Positions 8,352 to 17,486 of a DNA stretch of 52,796 bases are shown here, one piece after another. Position numbers and translations under genes: made by a program. Position 1 is the first letter of the stretch, and every line of letters begins with the position of its first letter. Source of the stretch: Candidatus Tiamatella sp. (GTDB taxonomy: Archaea; Thermoproteota; Thermoprotei_A; Sulfolobales; Acidilobaceae); assembly GCA_015522645.1 (NCBI GenBank), contig WALV01000027.1, forward strand, positions 1-52,796. The letters are read 5' to 3'. Below the pieces are notes generated by a model, which made no database searches, was not told the DNA's origin, and saw nothing but the letters and a program-made list of their open reading frames with translations.

Positions 8352-9217
8352 CAGATTGGGTTGTTATATTTGATGGCGTATGGGTTAGGTATGGTTCTAC
8401 GATTGCATTGGAAAACGTGTCGGTTAAAATAGAGGAGGGGCTCACTTTAATTACAGGACCGAATGGTTCGGGTAAGACTACGCTTCTCAGGGTTTTAGCC
8501 GGTATTAGGAGGCCTAATAGAGGGAAGGTTTTTGTTAGAGGAGTTGATATCTACTCTCATATGTTTCCATCCAATAAAGGTGTAAACGGCTTAGTTGGAG
8601 ATGAAATGCTTCCCTACTGGCTGACCGGCATGGAGTACATGGAATACGTTGCAAATATGACGAAGACAAATACGGATAGAATAATAGAGCTTGCACGCAA
8701 GCTGGAGCTAACCCAATACCTAAGGAAAAGAACATGGGAATTAAGCAGCGGCAACAAGAAGAAGCTCCTCCTAGTCATAGCTCTTTCAGTAGAGTCAGAT
8801 ATACTAGTTATCGACGAGCCTTTCGCTACACTAGACCCCAAAACAGTAAGGAAAGTTGCAAGCATAATAGTAGCGGAGTCCAAGAAGAGGCCTGTAATAG
8901 TTGCTACACACGTTCTCTCAGCGGAGCTAAGTGAGGCATCTAGACTCCTCTTTATGATGGCTGGCAAGATCATCGCTGACTATGATCTCAAGGATATCGT
9001 ATCAGTAGATTCTCCCATATTTAGAGCCAAGCTTTACGAAATACCTAGGAATCCCTTAGAGGTAGCTAAAGAACTCGGTGCTACAGAAGTAACAATAGAA
9101 GAGAGAACAGCATATGTGGTGCTTAACGGGAGGTCTCTGCTCGATTGTTTAGAAAGAAGAATATGCTCATCATATACTATTGACGTTTCTAGGTTACTCT
9201 CTTCTCTAATGGCTTGA
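8348..9217 (+). CDS. ABC transporter ATP-binding subunit
   Basis: ATPase partner of the preceding permease. It has Walker A GPNGSGKTT, an ABC signature LSSGNKKKL (a variant of LSGGQ), Walker B ILVIDEPFATLD and the H-loop in VIVATHVLSAE; the C-terminal 70 residues are a typical regulatory tail. I prefer TTG 8348, which overlaps the permease stop as TTGA; ATG 8324 (8 codons longer) is the alternative. Codon and base composition of the permease and the first part of this gene are richer in T and G than the rest of the window, which may indicate a different history. The product would be about 290 residues. Confidence 0.9.
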   Translation: MTDWVVIFDGVWVRYGSTIALENVSVKIEEGLTLITGPNGSGKTTLLRVLAGIRRPNRGKVFVRGVDIYSHMFPSNKGVNGLVGDEMLPYWLTGMEYMEYVANMTKTNTDRIIELARKLELTQYLRKRTWELSSGNKKKLLLVIALSVESDILVIDEPFATLDPKTVRKVASIIVAESKKRPVIVATHVLSAELSEASRLLFMMAGKIIADYDLKDIVSVDSPIFRAKLYEIPRNPLEVAKELGATEVTIEERTAYVVLNGRSLLDCLERRICSSYTIDVSRLLSSLMA

Positions 9218-9303
9218 TGATGCTCAAGGAATCTAATGAGCTGAAGTTCTCAGAATTAAATGGAGAAACACTTAAGGGTTGATTGCACATTCTTACCTGG
9301 TAG

Positions 9304-10146
9304 GTGAGTTTATTGATTGAAACGTCATCTTATTCATCTATCGGTAAAAAACTCCGTTTGTCCAGAATCTTGGATCCCCAAGGTTCACTTGTTTTCGCTT
9401 TCGACCACTGGATGGAGCATGGCCCTACTGATTTCCCTGATGAGAGGGTTGATCCTAGGGTAATTCTCAAAGAGGTTATAGACGCGGGTGTAGACGCGGT
9501 TATGCTGACACCAGGGGATGCAAGGTTATTCCATGACCTCTGGATGGGCAGAACCTCCCTCATAGTAAAGATTACAGGTAAAACCAACATGCGGCCATCA
9601 GACCAGCGCCTACTACAAAGCATTACTGGAACAGTGGAGGATGCGGTAAGGCTCGGAGCTGACGCAGTAGCTGCAACAGTATATTGGGGCAGCCCTTATG
9701 AGGATGCCATGCTCAAACAGTGGACACTTATTAGGGAAACAGCTGAACTCTACGGGCTTCCTGCCTTACAGCTAGCTTATCCACGTGGGCCCGCTATAAA
9801 GGACAGGTATGCTCTTAACACCGTACTGTATGGGGTTAGATCAGCTGTTATGGTTGGAGCTGACTTGATAAAGACATACTATACCGGTGAGGGGGAGTCG
9901 TTTGCAAAAGTTGTTGAAGCAGCTTCCGGAATACCTGTCATGATGAGCGGGGGACCTCACAGGGACAGCCCGCTAGAATTCCTAAGAGACCTTGAAGCGG
10001 TTCGAGATGCTGGTGCTGCTGGGGCTGTTGTGGGTAGAAATATATTCCAGGCAACGAATATCGAAGCCATGGCGAGGGCGTGTAAAGCCGTGATTCGCGG
10101 GGAAATGGACCCTAAGGAAGCAGCCTATACGGAGGGCCTATTATGA
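9304..10146 (+). CDS. Class I fructose-bisphosphate aldolase / DhnA-type aldolase
   Basis: A 280-residue TIM-barrel aldolase of the archaeal FbaB/DhnA family. Evidence: the early FAFDHWMEHG strand, TPGDARLF, the Schiff-base lysine strand DLIKTYYTG, and phosphate-binding GIPVMMSGGP and GAVVGRNIFQ. The family includes fructose-1,6-bisphosphate aldolase and ADH synthase of aromatic amino acid synthesis, and the sequence alone does not decide. GTG 9304 is the longest start, but AGGTGAG at 9302-9308 is well placed for TTG 9313, which may be the true start. Its stop overlaps the PfkB kinase start by 4 bases, pointing to a sugar-phosphate operon. Confidence 0.88.
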   Translation: MSLLIETSSYSSIGKKLRLSRILDPQGSLVFAFDHWMEHGPTDFPDERVDPRVILKEVIDAGVDAVMLTPGDARLFHDLWMGRTSLIVKITGKTNMRPSDQRLLQSITGTVEDAVRLGADAVAATVYWGSPYEDAMLKQWTLIRETAELYGLPALQLAYPRGPAIKDRYALNTVLYGVRSAVMVGADLIKTYYTGEGESFAKVVEAASGIPVMMSGGPHRDSPLEFLRDLEAVRDAGAAGAVVGRNIFQATNIEAMARACKAVIRGEMDPKEAAYTEGLL

Positions 10147-11072
10147 CGAAAAAACTAGACGTAGTCACCGTTGGCCACGCTCTTGTGGATATTAGAATAG
10201 TTGTTGATAGGCTCCCGGGCCCAGACGAGGAGGCCGCGATAAGGGAGGAGGTACGAGGGGCAGGAGGCTCCGCTGTAAATGTTTCAATAGACGTATCTAA
10301 GCTAGGAGGTACGAGTGGGATAATCGCAAAGATATCATTCGATTCCTTCGGGAGAATAGTTTTCGAAGAACTCTGGAAATCCAAGGTAGACATAAGAGGA
10401 TTGAGAATAAGCCCATCGGGATCCACAGGGTTTAGCATTGTCGCCATAAGCAATCTAGGTGATATTACAATATATGGAAGCAAAGGAGTAGCTGAAACCC
10501 TAGAACCTAGGGAATTAGATAAGGAATTAATAAGCGATGCAAAAACAATCCACATAGCCAGCCTCAGGTTGGACACTAGTATGGAAGCCGCAAAAACAGC
10601 TAAGCTGGCTGGAGCAATAGTTTCCTGGGACCCGGGTAGAAGACTGGCCAGACAAGGGGTAAATAAACTCGGAGACCTGCTACAGTACGTAGATATTGTA
10701 TTTCTAAATAAACTAGAAGCCGAGGCAATGACAGGCCACGACCCAGCTATTGCAGCTAAAATAATAAAATCACATGGCCCTAGATGGGTTGTCGTAAAAC
10801 TAGGTAGCCAAGGATCACTACTATACGGGCCTGAAGGCTCAAAGAAAATCCCCGCTTACAAGCCGCCACGAGTCCTAGACGAGACAGGGGCAGGAGATGC
10901 TTTTGCCGCAGCCACACTTCTCAAACTAGTTGAAACAGAGGACATCGTAGAGGCATTAAACTACGCTTCCTGCGTAGCCGGGCTCAAAGTATCCAGACTA
11001 GGATCCCACAATATTCCCGATTACAATGAAATGAGCCGGTTATCTAGAGAAATAAACTACTGCTCAAAATAG
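10143..11072 (+). CDS. PfkB-family carbohydrate/nucleoside kinase
   Basis: A 309-residue ribokinase-fold kinase. It has the N-terminal glycine-rich substrate motif RGAGGSAVNVSIDVSKLG and the C-terminal anion-hole and catalytic motif DETGAGDAFAAATLL, where the Asp of GAGD is the catalytic base. The PfkB family phosphorylates sugars, sugar phosphates or nucleosides; specificity is not readable. The start ATG overlaps the aldolase stop (ATGA), so the two are coupled and may act on consecutive sugar-phosphate steps. A T-run follows 58 bases after the TAG stop. Confidence 0.9.
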   Translation: MTKKLDVVTVGHALVDIRIVVDRLPGPDEEAAIREEVRGAGGSAVNVSIDVSKLGGTSGIIAKISFDSFGRIVFEELWKSKVDIRGLRISPSGSTGFSIVAISNLGDITIYGSKGVAETLEPRELDKELISDAKTIHIASLRLDTSMEAAKTAKLAGAIVSWDPGRRLARQGVNKLGDLLQYVDIVFLNKLEAEAMTGHDPAIAAKIIKSHGPRWVVVKLGSQGSLLYGPEGSKKIPAYKPPRVLDETGAGDAFAAATLLKLVETEDIVEALNYASCVAGLKVSRLGSHNIPDYNEMSRLSREINYCSK

Positions 11073-11130
11073 GATTCCTAGGGTTAATCATGTAGTTATA
11101 AATGATTATATTGTGTAGGTCATAACTTAC

Positions 11131-11138
11131 TTTTTTTT
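11131..11138 (+). terminator. T-run terminator after aldolase-kinase operon
   Basis: Eight consecutive T residues lie 58 bases past the PfkB stop and before the peptidase gene, the expected crenarchaeal terminator form. Confidence 0.55.
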
Positions 11139-11173
11139 GAATGTAATAAAACTTGTCATGGATGGTGTAAAAG

Positions 11174-12994
11174 TTGGACTATAATTCAAATCAATGTAAT
11201 ATATCCTGCTTGAATGATAATTCTTCTTCCCTCGGATTGCCTGGAGGCAGCGGGGGAGAGTTGACCAGTGGGTATGCCAGGATTCTTGACGAGATAATCG
11301 GCCTCTTGAACATAGAGATGTATAGTAGTGTAGGTGTTGGATCTGGGGATAGATTGGTACTTATGGGGTTGAGGGAAGGGGCTGTTAACGCTTACTCGTT
11401 TGACGGTGTTGACCTCGTGAAACTTAACAAGGAACCTATTAGTGGAATTGCACGTGTACCATACGACGCTGATAAAGTAGTGTTCATAAGGGACGTCTCC
11501 CATGGAAGGGAGCAACACCTAATATATACGGTTCACCTGGACGAGCCTGGAAACGAGAAGACGCTGGAAGGAGTAGAGCCCGCTCGTATATTGGGGGTAG
11601 CATACGATGATCATAGGATCGTTTACTCAGCCTCTACAGCAGTGGAGAACGGTTTATTCATAGCTGAGAGTGGTGTAAAGAAGATAGCGACGCTGCCTGG
11701 CTTCGCGATGGTTTCAGATATCAACGATAAATATGCTGTTGGAGTAGGGTTACTAGAGCCTGCAACAGGAAGATCCCAAGCATTTATAGCAGATCTAGCT
11801 ACAGGCAAGATCAGTGTATACAAGCGAATGGATGGAAATGCCATCACGGCACGTTTCTCTCCCGATGGTTGGGTTCTAATTGCAATAGAAGGATCAGCTA
11901 AAGCAGAGTTACTACGCCTTGACCCTGAAACCATGGAAGCTGAGCAACTCGTGTTACCGGGGAAAGATCTTGACGAATTTGAACCCAGGAGCTATAGCTA
12001 TGTAGGATTCCTCCCAGACGGTGAGCTCGTTGTCGTTGGGAGGAAGAATGGTAGAACAAAGGTATTCGTAGATGGGGTCGCTTTGAAAGTTCCTGAAGGA
12101 ATACATGGTGGAGTATATAAATGGAAGAACAGGCTCATCCTAACGCACACTAGTCTAGGTAACCCGGCTAGAATAATAGATGTGAATGGGGAAGTAGTAC
12201 TCTCCGGCGAAGTCCCCAAATATATATATGAAGCCCTTGGATCTCCCGGTTTTCATTTTATCGAGAGCTCCGACGGATCCAAGGTTCCAACGTTCAGTAT
12301 TGAGAGTAAGAGGGCAGGTAAACCCGGACCTACTGTTGTATTGGTTCATGGTGGTCCTTTCTCTGAGGATGCTGATGTATGGGACTTTTTTGCCGTAAGC
12401 CTAGCTTTGGCTGGTTACAATGTTGTTAAACCGAACTATAGGGGTAGCACAGGGTACGGGGATCAGTGGAGGATGAAAATAATAGGCGACCCCTGTGGGG
12501 GCGAGCTAAGGGACATAGTAAGCGTGGCTAAATGGAGCCTATTGCAGGGTATAGCTGATACTCTATACATTATGGGGTATAGTTACGGTGGGTATATGAC
12601 TATGTGTGCGCTAACCAAATATCCGGGTATGTTTAAAGCTGGTGTGGCTGGAGCAAGCGTGGTTGATTGGAAACAGATGTATGAGCTTAGCGATGCTGCA
12701 TTTAAGTCTTTTATTCAGATGATGTTTGGTGGTAAAATGGATCTACTTGAAGAACGGAGCCCTATAACCTACATCGACAACTTGAGTGACCCGTTAATGA
12801 TAATTCACCCGCAGAACGATTCTAGGACACCGCTGAAACCTGTCCTACGCTTCATGGAGGAAGGACTTGATAAGGGTAAGACGTTTGAAGCGTATATAGC
12901 TCCAGATATGGGTCACGCAGTTACAAAGGTGGATGACATATTGAAGATACTGTATCCAGCGATACTATTCCTTCTAAGGCAGAAGGAAATATGA
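11174..12994 (+). CDS. S9 family serine peptidase (acylaminoacyl-peptidase-like)
   Basis: A 606-residue prolyl-oligopeptidase-family enzyme: an N-terminal beta-propeller (about residues 45-340) and a C-terminal alpha/beta-hydrolase domain beginning near VVLVHGGPF. The catalytic triad is visible: Ser470 in GYSYGGYM, Asp549 in HPQNDSRTP and His581 in DMGHAV. Such enzymes remove acylated N-terminal residues or cut short peptides in the cytoplasm. TTG 11174 has GGTGT five bases upstream, but the first 29 residues are low-complexity (Asn/Ser/Gly) and TTG 11261 is a plausible alternative. Confidence 0.9.
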   Translation: MDYNSNQCNISCLNDNSSSLGLPGGSGGELTSGYARILDEIIGLLNIEMYSSVGVGSGDRLVLMGLREGAVNAYSFDGVDLVKLNKEPISGIARVPYDADKVVFIRDVSHGREQHLIYTVHLDEPGNEKTLEGVEPARILGVAYDDHRIVYSASTAVENGLFIAESGVKKIATLPGFAMVSDINDKYAVGVGLLEPATGRSQAFIADLATGKISVYKRMDGNAITARFSPDGWVLIAIEGSAKAELLRLDPETMEAEQLVLPGKDLDEFEPRSYSYVGFLPDGELVVVGRKNGRTKVFVDGVALKVPEGIHGGVYKWKNRLILTHTSLGNPARIIDVNGEVVLSGEVPKYIYEALGSPGFHFIESSDGSKVPTFSIESKRAGKPGPTVVLVHGGPFSEDADVWDFFAVSLALAGYNVVKPNYRGSTGYGDQWRMKIIGDPCGGELRDIVSVAKWSLLQGIADTLYIMGYSYGGYMTMCALTKYPGMFKAGVAGASVVDWKQMYELSDAAFKSFIQMMFGGKMDLLEERSPITYIDNLSDPLMIIHPQNDSRTPLKPVLRFMEEGLDKGKTFEAYIAPDMGHAVTKVDDILKILYPAILFLLRQKEI

Positions 12995-13058
12995 ATTATC
13001 GTATGCATTGTCCTGCTAGCATCATCCATTTTAACAGGTTAATATTGGAGGTTTTAGA

Positions 13059-13369
13059 CTGATCAAGGATATCATTCTCTCCCTCTAATATTCGCAGCTA
13101 TAGTTCCATTCATTGGGGGAGCCCTACTAAATGCTAATGTTGCACCACTGATAACTATTCCCTAAGTGCCATACTCTTTGTATTATTGCATATATTGGGG
13201 ATAAAAGGTTCGTTGCTGGATATAACAGGTTGTTATAGCGTTGGCTTTTGGAGTAGGCTTAGTTGCCGGTTACTATCGCTGGACAACCGGCTCTATACTT
13301 CCTCCAATCATTATTCACTCCATGACAAATCTTGGAGGAGTAATTTACTATTACGAATCTAAAACTTGA
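13059..13369 (+). pseudogene. Degraded CPBP (CAAX-like) intramembrane metalloprotease
   Basis: Two or three disjoint frames encode fragments of one membrane protein. The last 46 codons (13232-13369) include a glycine-rich helix followed by the signature TGSILPPIIIHSMTN, the final His-containing motif of CPBP/Abi proteases. Upstream fragments (HSLPLIFAAIVPF..., then AILFVLLHILGIKG) are interrupted by stops and frame changes, and the catalytic EExxR motif is absent. This explains the 400-base stretch between the peptidase and the ClC gene, which otherwise holds nothing. Confidence 0.6.
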
Positions 13370-13396
13370 GATAGTAAGCTATTATTTGAAACAACG

Positions 13397-15148
13397 TTAC
13401 TGTTCCTCGCTGGTTATAATCTCGTAGGCTTTCAGAATGTCTCTCATTGTAATGATTCCAACCAGCTTCATCTCCATAGGAGAATTTACTACAGGTAAAC
13501 GGCTAACACCATGTTTAGTCATTATTTCATGTGCCCCCCGTACCGTAGCGTCTGGAGTTACCACCAGTAGTTTCCTGGTAGCTATATCTATGGCTTTAAG
13601 CTTCTTTCTCTCTTCCTTCTCATAATGTTTCTTGACTCTATCTAGATCCATTCTCGTTATTATACCTACGACTCTCCTAGTCTTCCTGTCCACCACCGGG
13701 TATCCTCCATAAACGTTTTCCACGAAGAACGAGTCTACAACAAATAACGGTGCATCAGCCGGGATTGAAACCACGTTCCTCGTCATGACGTCCTCTACTC
13801 GTACTAGGTCGAGTATGTAGGATGAGTATGTTTTAACCGCTAATCCTCTCTTGATTAGTTTTATTGTATAAATGCTTCTACCTTTCAACAGTATCCATGC
13901 CACGATGAAGCTCATCCCTGCAGAGGCCATGATGGGCGGGATTAGACTGTAACTCCCGGACATCTCAGGTATCATCACTATCACAGTTAATGGTGCTTGG
14001 GCTGCTCCGGCGAATAGTGCAGCCATTCCAGCTAGCTCATAGCCTAAGGGTTCTCCAAGATAAGCAGAAGGGAAGACGTTGAAGTATATTGTTGCTAGTA
14101 CTCCCCCAAACATTGATCCTATGTAGAGGCTCGGGGCGAAAACTCCCCCGCTGCCTCCGCTTCCTATCGTTAGGGATGTGGAGAGTAACTTTGATATTCC
14201 GAGAACAAGCATTAGCATCGGGGGGAGCACGCCTAGGAGAGCCATTTCAACTCCCTCATACCCGACTCCTCCGACACCGTATTGGGGCATTGTCGCGATA
14301 AGCGAGCCAGTGCCCAGCCCGCCTAAGCCTAGTTTAAGGTACCCCTTTATAGGTAGCTTGTTGAATATTCCTTCCACGCCGTAGAATGATTTAACCCAAA
14401 GGTAGGCGATTACACCCATAATAGCACCGTGCAACAGGTAAATGGGGAGCTCTATGGGATTCCACACAGGAGTCTTTGGTACATAGAACGAGGGGTGCTG
14501 TCCTAGGAATATTGAGGCTGTTGCAGCCCCTATAACTGAGGCGAGTATAAGGGGTATAGCATCGAATAAACCGATCCCCCTAAGCAGAACCTCCCCTCCG
14601 AACAACGCTCCCCCCAATGGAGCATTGAACGTGCCTGCAATGCCAGCAGCGAGACCGCAAGCAACGAGTAGCCTGGAACAATAGGGATCCAGTTTAACTA
14701 GCCGCGTTGTTATAGATGCTATTGACGCTCCAATTTGAGCTATAGGACCCTCCCTGCCTGCACTGCCTCCACTACCTATCGTTATACTGGAGACAAGAAT
14801 CTTGATAGCCGCCACTCGGGAACGTATCCTTCCATGACGGAGTATAAGGGCTTCAATAACCTCAGGCACACCGTGCCCCCTAGTTTCGGGTGCATACTTG
14901 TAAATAACGGGCCCGATAATAAGGCCTCCTAGAGTTGGCAACAATACAAGCCCAAGCTTATAGCCTTGAAACTCAGGCCCGTCTATATAACTGTAAATCA
15001 AGTCGAAAAAAACGTAGTGGAAGAATTTTATGAACCATCTGAAAACAACAGCACCCAAACCTCCAGCTACACCGATAAGGATAGCAAGGATATCCATGCG
15101 CATATGCTTCCTAGCGGTAATAGGCTTCCTCACACTACGAGGTTGCAC
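13397..15148 (-). CDS. ClC-family chloride channel/transporter with two CBS domains
   Basis: A 583-residue membrane protein with the ClC signatures: GHGVPEV (the GSGIPE-equivalent), GSAGREGPIAQIG with the gating glutamate at residue 133, and GSGGVFAPSLYIG. A pair of CBS domains fills the last 130 residues (starting near VEDVMTRNVVSIP and ending KLVGIITMRDIL). The preserved gating glutamate is compatible with a Cl-/H+ exchanger as well as a channel; CBS domains usually sense adenine nucleotides. The GTG start has GAGGCGC seven bases upstream on the minus strand. The gene stands alone, convergent with the dead CPBP gene. Confidence 0.93.
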   Translation of the reverse strand: MQPRSVRKPITARKHMRMDILAILIGVAGGLGAVVFRWFIKFFHYVFFDLIYSYIDGPEFQGYKLGLVLLPTLGGLIIGPVIYKYAPETRGHGVPEVIEALILRHGRIRSRVAAIKILVSSITIGSGGSAGREGPIAQIGASIASITTRLVKLDPYCSRLLVACGLAAGIAGTFNAPLGGALFGGEVLLRGIGLFDAIPLILASVIGAATASIFLGQHPSFYVPKTPVWNPIELPIYLLHGAIMGVIAYLWVKSFYGVEGIFNKLPIKGYLKLGLGGLGTGSLIATMPQYGVGGVGYEGVEMALLGVLPPMLMLVLGISKLLSTSLTIGSGGSGGVFAPSLYIGSMFGGVLATIYFNVFPSAYLGEPLGYELAGMAALFAGAAQAPLTVIVMIPEMSGSYSLIPPIMASAGMSFIVAWILLKGRSIYTIKLIKRGLAVKTYSSYILDLVRVEDVMTRNVVSIPADAPLFVVDSFFVENVYGGYPVVDRKTRRVVGIITRMDLDRVKKHYEKEERKKLKAIDIATRKLLVVTPDATVRGAHEIMTKHGVSRLPVVNSPMEMKLVGIITMRDILKAYEIITSEEQ

Positions 15149-15600
15149 ATTTAAAGCGCCTCAAAAGTAAAAACAACCGCCACAAGTTCCTTTGTAAATA
15201 CAAATATATTAGAAAAGGGAGGAATTATAACTTTGTCCCGCACTAGCAGTAGTAGTTGACTGTGGGTGTTGTTGGAGATGGCAATAGATTAAGGAATACT
15301 ATTTTACAGTGTTTCATAGACCAGAAGATAGTCTTTAGGAATTACGAGTGGGACTATTTATAGAATGAGCATTGTTTTTCTCATATAATGCTTTGATAAG
15401 CAATGGTATCTCTATATTTATAGGTTGGTTTTCCTGTGACCTTATTGTTGAATGTGGGATTGGATTTACTTGTAGTGGCTTTTTCTTATTGCTTGGTGAC
15501 TAGGTTTATGCACCGATGCATTGACTAATATACCTTGATTCAGCTTTTTTCTTTCGATAGGGCTGTATCTTTGGCATTAGAACAAGGTGGTAGTTAGGAT

Positions 15601-15628
15601 CATGGTATTATCAAATAGTAATACCATG
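15601..15628. repeat. Perfect 10-bp inverted repeat, 8-base loop
   Basis: CATGGTATTA (15601-15610) is exactly complementary to TAATACCATG (15619-15628), separated by TCAAATAG. Nothing coding overlaps it. A further GGTATTA occurs at 15785, so the half-site is partly repeated in the same spacer. Role unknown: an operator, a hairpin or a recombination site. Confidence 0.7.
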
Positions 15629-16000
15629 GGGAAAGTATGGAGTTGCATTCTTTTCCGTGGAGCTATATCTCATACCTTATGGTTGCATGTTAATGTTATC
15701 CGGGTATTATAGTGGTCTCATGTTAATTAGTTAGCTTATTTTAATAACAGTGTTACTACATTTTTATCTTTTTATTATGATAATGGTATTACCCTTTGCT
15801 TGTATTGGCATATCATATGGTATAATGATATAGATCCTTTGACATGTGATCCTTATTTGCCTGGGTGTGCTGTAATATTGTTTTTCTGGTTTGAAATCAG
15901 TGGAATTCATTGAACATGTATCATTGTTCCTTTTTATATTAATTGTTAAACGAACATTTCTCTGGTTCCAAGGTTTAACCCGTATTTTCAACCTTTCTAT

Positions 16001-16044
16001 GTTAACTCTACTTTTGGTTGAGTTAACCGCATGTTAACTCAACC
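16001..16044. repeat. Perfect 12-bp inverted repeat with a third GTTAACTC half-site
   Basis: GGTTGAGTTAAC (16016-16027) pairs perfectly with GTTAACTCAACC (16033-16044) across the 5-base spacer CGCAT. A further GTTAACTC stands at 16001-16008. Thus three copies of one 8-bp element lie within 44 bases, just past the 3' end of the minus-strand ATPase. On RNA this would form a strong hairpin, so it could act as a transcript end; as DNA it resembles a protein-binding or recombination site. Confidence 0.7.
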
Positions 16045-16132
16045 ACCAACAAGTATAGCCAAAAAACCGTTAAGATTTCAGTGTCCACTGCAAATAATTT
16101 ACCAATAATTATGCTATTACAAGTTCCAGCGC

Positions 16133-17377
16133 CTACCTACGTCTTCTAACAGCTCTAATAACATTTTCAATAGCATAATCAACTATTGTACTATAGGTAA
16201 TTGAGGATCCCCCGGTTTTCTCGGTGCATACAGCCTTTAACCAGGGGCAACCTGTTTTCTCTGCTCTAGTATATGCTGCAGAGAGTTCTTTGGGACTGCA
16301 TTTGTCTTTCTTGACTTCATAGCATGCCTTTGGATACCTTGCTTTTTCATCGAGTATAACTATGTCAATATCTCCCTCTTGACCAGGGAGTATCGTGTAA
16401 GCCTGGACTCCTCGATAGTATTCTGCAAGTATTTCCCCTACGTTAAATGCTAATTCAGTAGAATAGAGCTCTGTAACCCAATCTGGTTTCACAGGTATGT
16501 CCAGCTCGTCAGTGGCATACTTCCCCATCAACCCATATAGTATTGAGAGTAGCGGGGATGCATGTTTATAGTAATATCTGCCTTTACGGGTCTTCCAGAG
16601 CTTTACCTTTGTAACTAACCCCATAGATTCTAGTTTATCAAGGATCCCGGTTACTGTTCCAGGTGAAGGCGTCTCTATTAACCCTCTAGCATATAGTGTG
16701 TGTGATATTTCCCTTGGATTCCAGTATCCTGATCCTAGGAGTTTGAGTACCTCCTCATATAGCCTCGTTAGCTTCCTATCCTCCTCGCTAAATACTTCCC
16801 CTATTAACCCTTTAACAGCCATAGCAAGAGCTTTATGGTTTTCTAAAATGAACTCTATAGGATTCAATGACTCTAGAATTGATTCGGCATAGGGCGTTAT
16901 CCATGGATCCCTTAAGATTACACTCCAGTAAACAGCTTCAGACGGTGATAGCCTAGGGTATAGACTTACCACAGCGTCACTCGCATTTATCACCGGGATC
17001 CTAACCGGTTTCACAAGGCCGAGCAGGGGACTTCTCTTGCTATATACCTTCTCCACGATCCCGTAGCTTGATGCTGCCAAAACTAGTGTTCCAGAAGGAT
17101 GAGGGAGAGCAAGCGCGTCCCAATAGTCTTCAGGGAGTCTTTGAAACTCGTCTATAAATACCTCCGCGTTATTTTCCAACTTTGATACTGCCATACTTAT
17201 GGCATTGTCAATCGTCATAGTTTCAAACTTACTTTTGCATACGACTAATGCTTTACCGCTCCTTGTTATTATTAGGTGGAGTCCTGGTCTTCTAACTGTT
17301 TTTACAGTGAAGGTTTTGCCCGTCTTCCTTCTACCGTAGAGGAGAACCCAGTTTTTCTCGTTCCTTGTAAGAGGCAT
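16133..17377 (-). CDS. Archaeal AAA ATPase with winged helix and PD-(D/E)XK-like C-terminus (copy 1)
   Basis: A 414-residue member of the archaeal ATPase/DUF234-type family. It has Walker A YGRRKTGKT, Walker B VFIDEFQRLP, a central winged helix (GYWNPREISHTLYARG) and a C-terminal nuclease-like core in which DIDIVILDE...YEVKK matches the D-x(n)-ExK pattern. The ORF extends to GTG 17404, but ATG 17377 has an ideal GGAGGCGGGAA ahead of it and gives almost the same length as the paralogue at 17919-19160. These families are expanded and often mobile in hyperthermophilic archaea; their biological function is not established. No partner gene is adjacent except the fragment between the two copies. 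Confidence 0.82.
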   Translation of the reverse strand: MPLTRNEKNWVLLYGRRKTGKTFTVKTVRRPGLHLIITRSGKALVVCKSKFETMTIDNAISMAVSKLENNAEVFIDEFQRLPEDYWDALALPHPSGTLVLAASSYGIVEKVYSKRSPLLGLVKPVRIPVINASDAVVSLYPRLSPSEAVYWSVILRDPWITPYAESILESLNPIEFILENHKALAMAVKGLIGEVFSEEDRKLTRLYEEVLKLLGSGYWNPREISHTLYARGLIETPSPGTVTGILDKLESMGLVTKVKLWKTRKGRYYYKHASPLLSILYGLMGKYATDELDIPVKPDWVTELYSTELAFNVGEILAEYYRGVQAYTILPGQEGDIDIVILDEKARYPKACYEVKKDKCSPKELSAAYTRAEKTGCPWLKAVCTEKTGGSSITYSTIVDYAIENVIRAVRRRR

Positions 17378-17405
17378 TTCCCGCCTCCATATAACTATTC
17401 TCACT

Positions 17406-17446
17406 GGAATATTCCCATGAGAATATTATATACAGAATATATAATA
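17406..17446 (-). promoter_or_regulatory. Promoter with palindromic GGAATATTCC site for ATPase copy 1
   Basis: On the minus strand a TATA-like stretch (17433-17446, revcomp TTATTATATATTC) precedes the gene. A perfect 10-bp palindrome GGAATATTCC sits at 17406-17415, about 30 bases before ATG 17377, with another GAATATT at 17421-17427. The palindrome would lie at or near the transcription start, a usual place for a repressor. Confidence 0.4.
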
Positions 17447-17486
17447 AGCATTTCCTAAAGAAACACCAACGAATGCCATATCAGAG

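Larger units (their letters stand above)
15149..16132. other. AT-rich noncoding kilobase with inverted repeats
   Basis: No convincing gene is visible on either strand; the only long frame (75 codons, minus strand, 15764-15991) is compositionally biased and lacks any motif. The stretch is clearly more AT-rich than its surroundings. It contains two sets of perfect inverted repeats, listed separately, and lies directly before the first of the two paralogous ATPases. It may be a decayed gene, an integration scar or a regulatory/recombination region. Confidence 0.6.

Noticed and set aside
10112-10576. 154-codon minus-strand frame opposite PfkB
   Set aside because: Fully covered by the PfkB kinase, whose motifs are unmistakable.
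15764-15991. 75-codon minus-strand frame in the AT-rich spacer
   Set aside because: Composition is biased, there is no ribosome site or motif, and no neighbouring gene supports it.
16001-16044. CRISPR-like repeat
   Set aside because: Only three 8-bp half-sites with irregular spacing; no spacer-sized units or cas genes.
17276-17458. 60-codon plus-strand frame at the ATPase promoter
   Set aside because: It is antisense to the Walker A region and ends in the promoter; no coding features.
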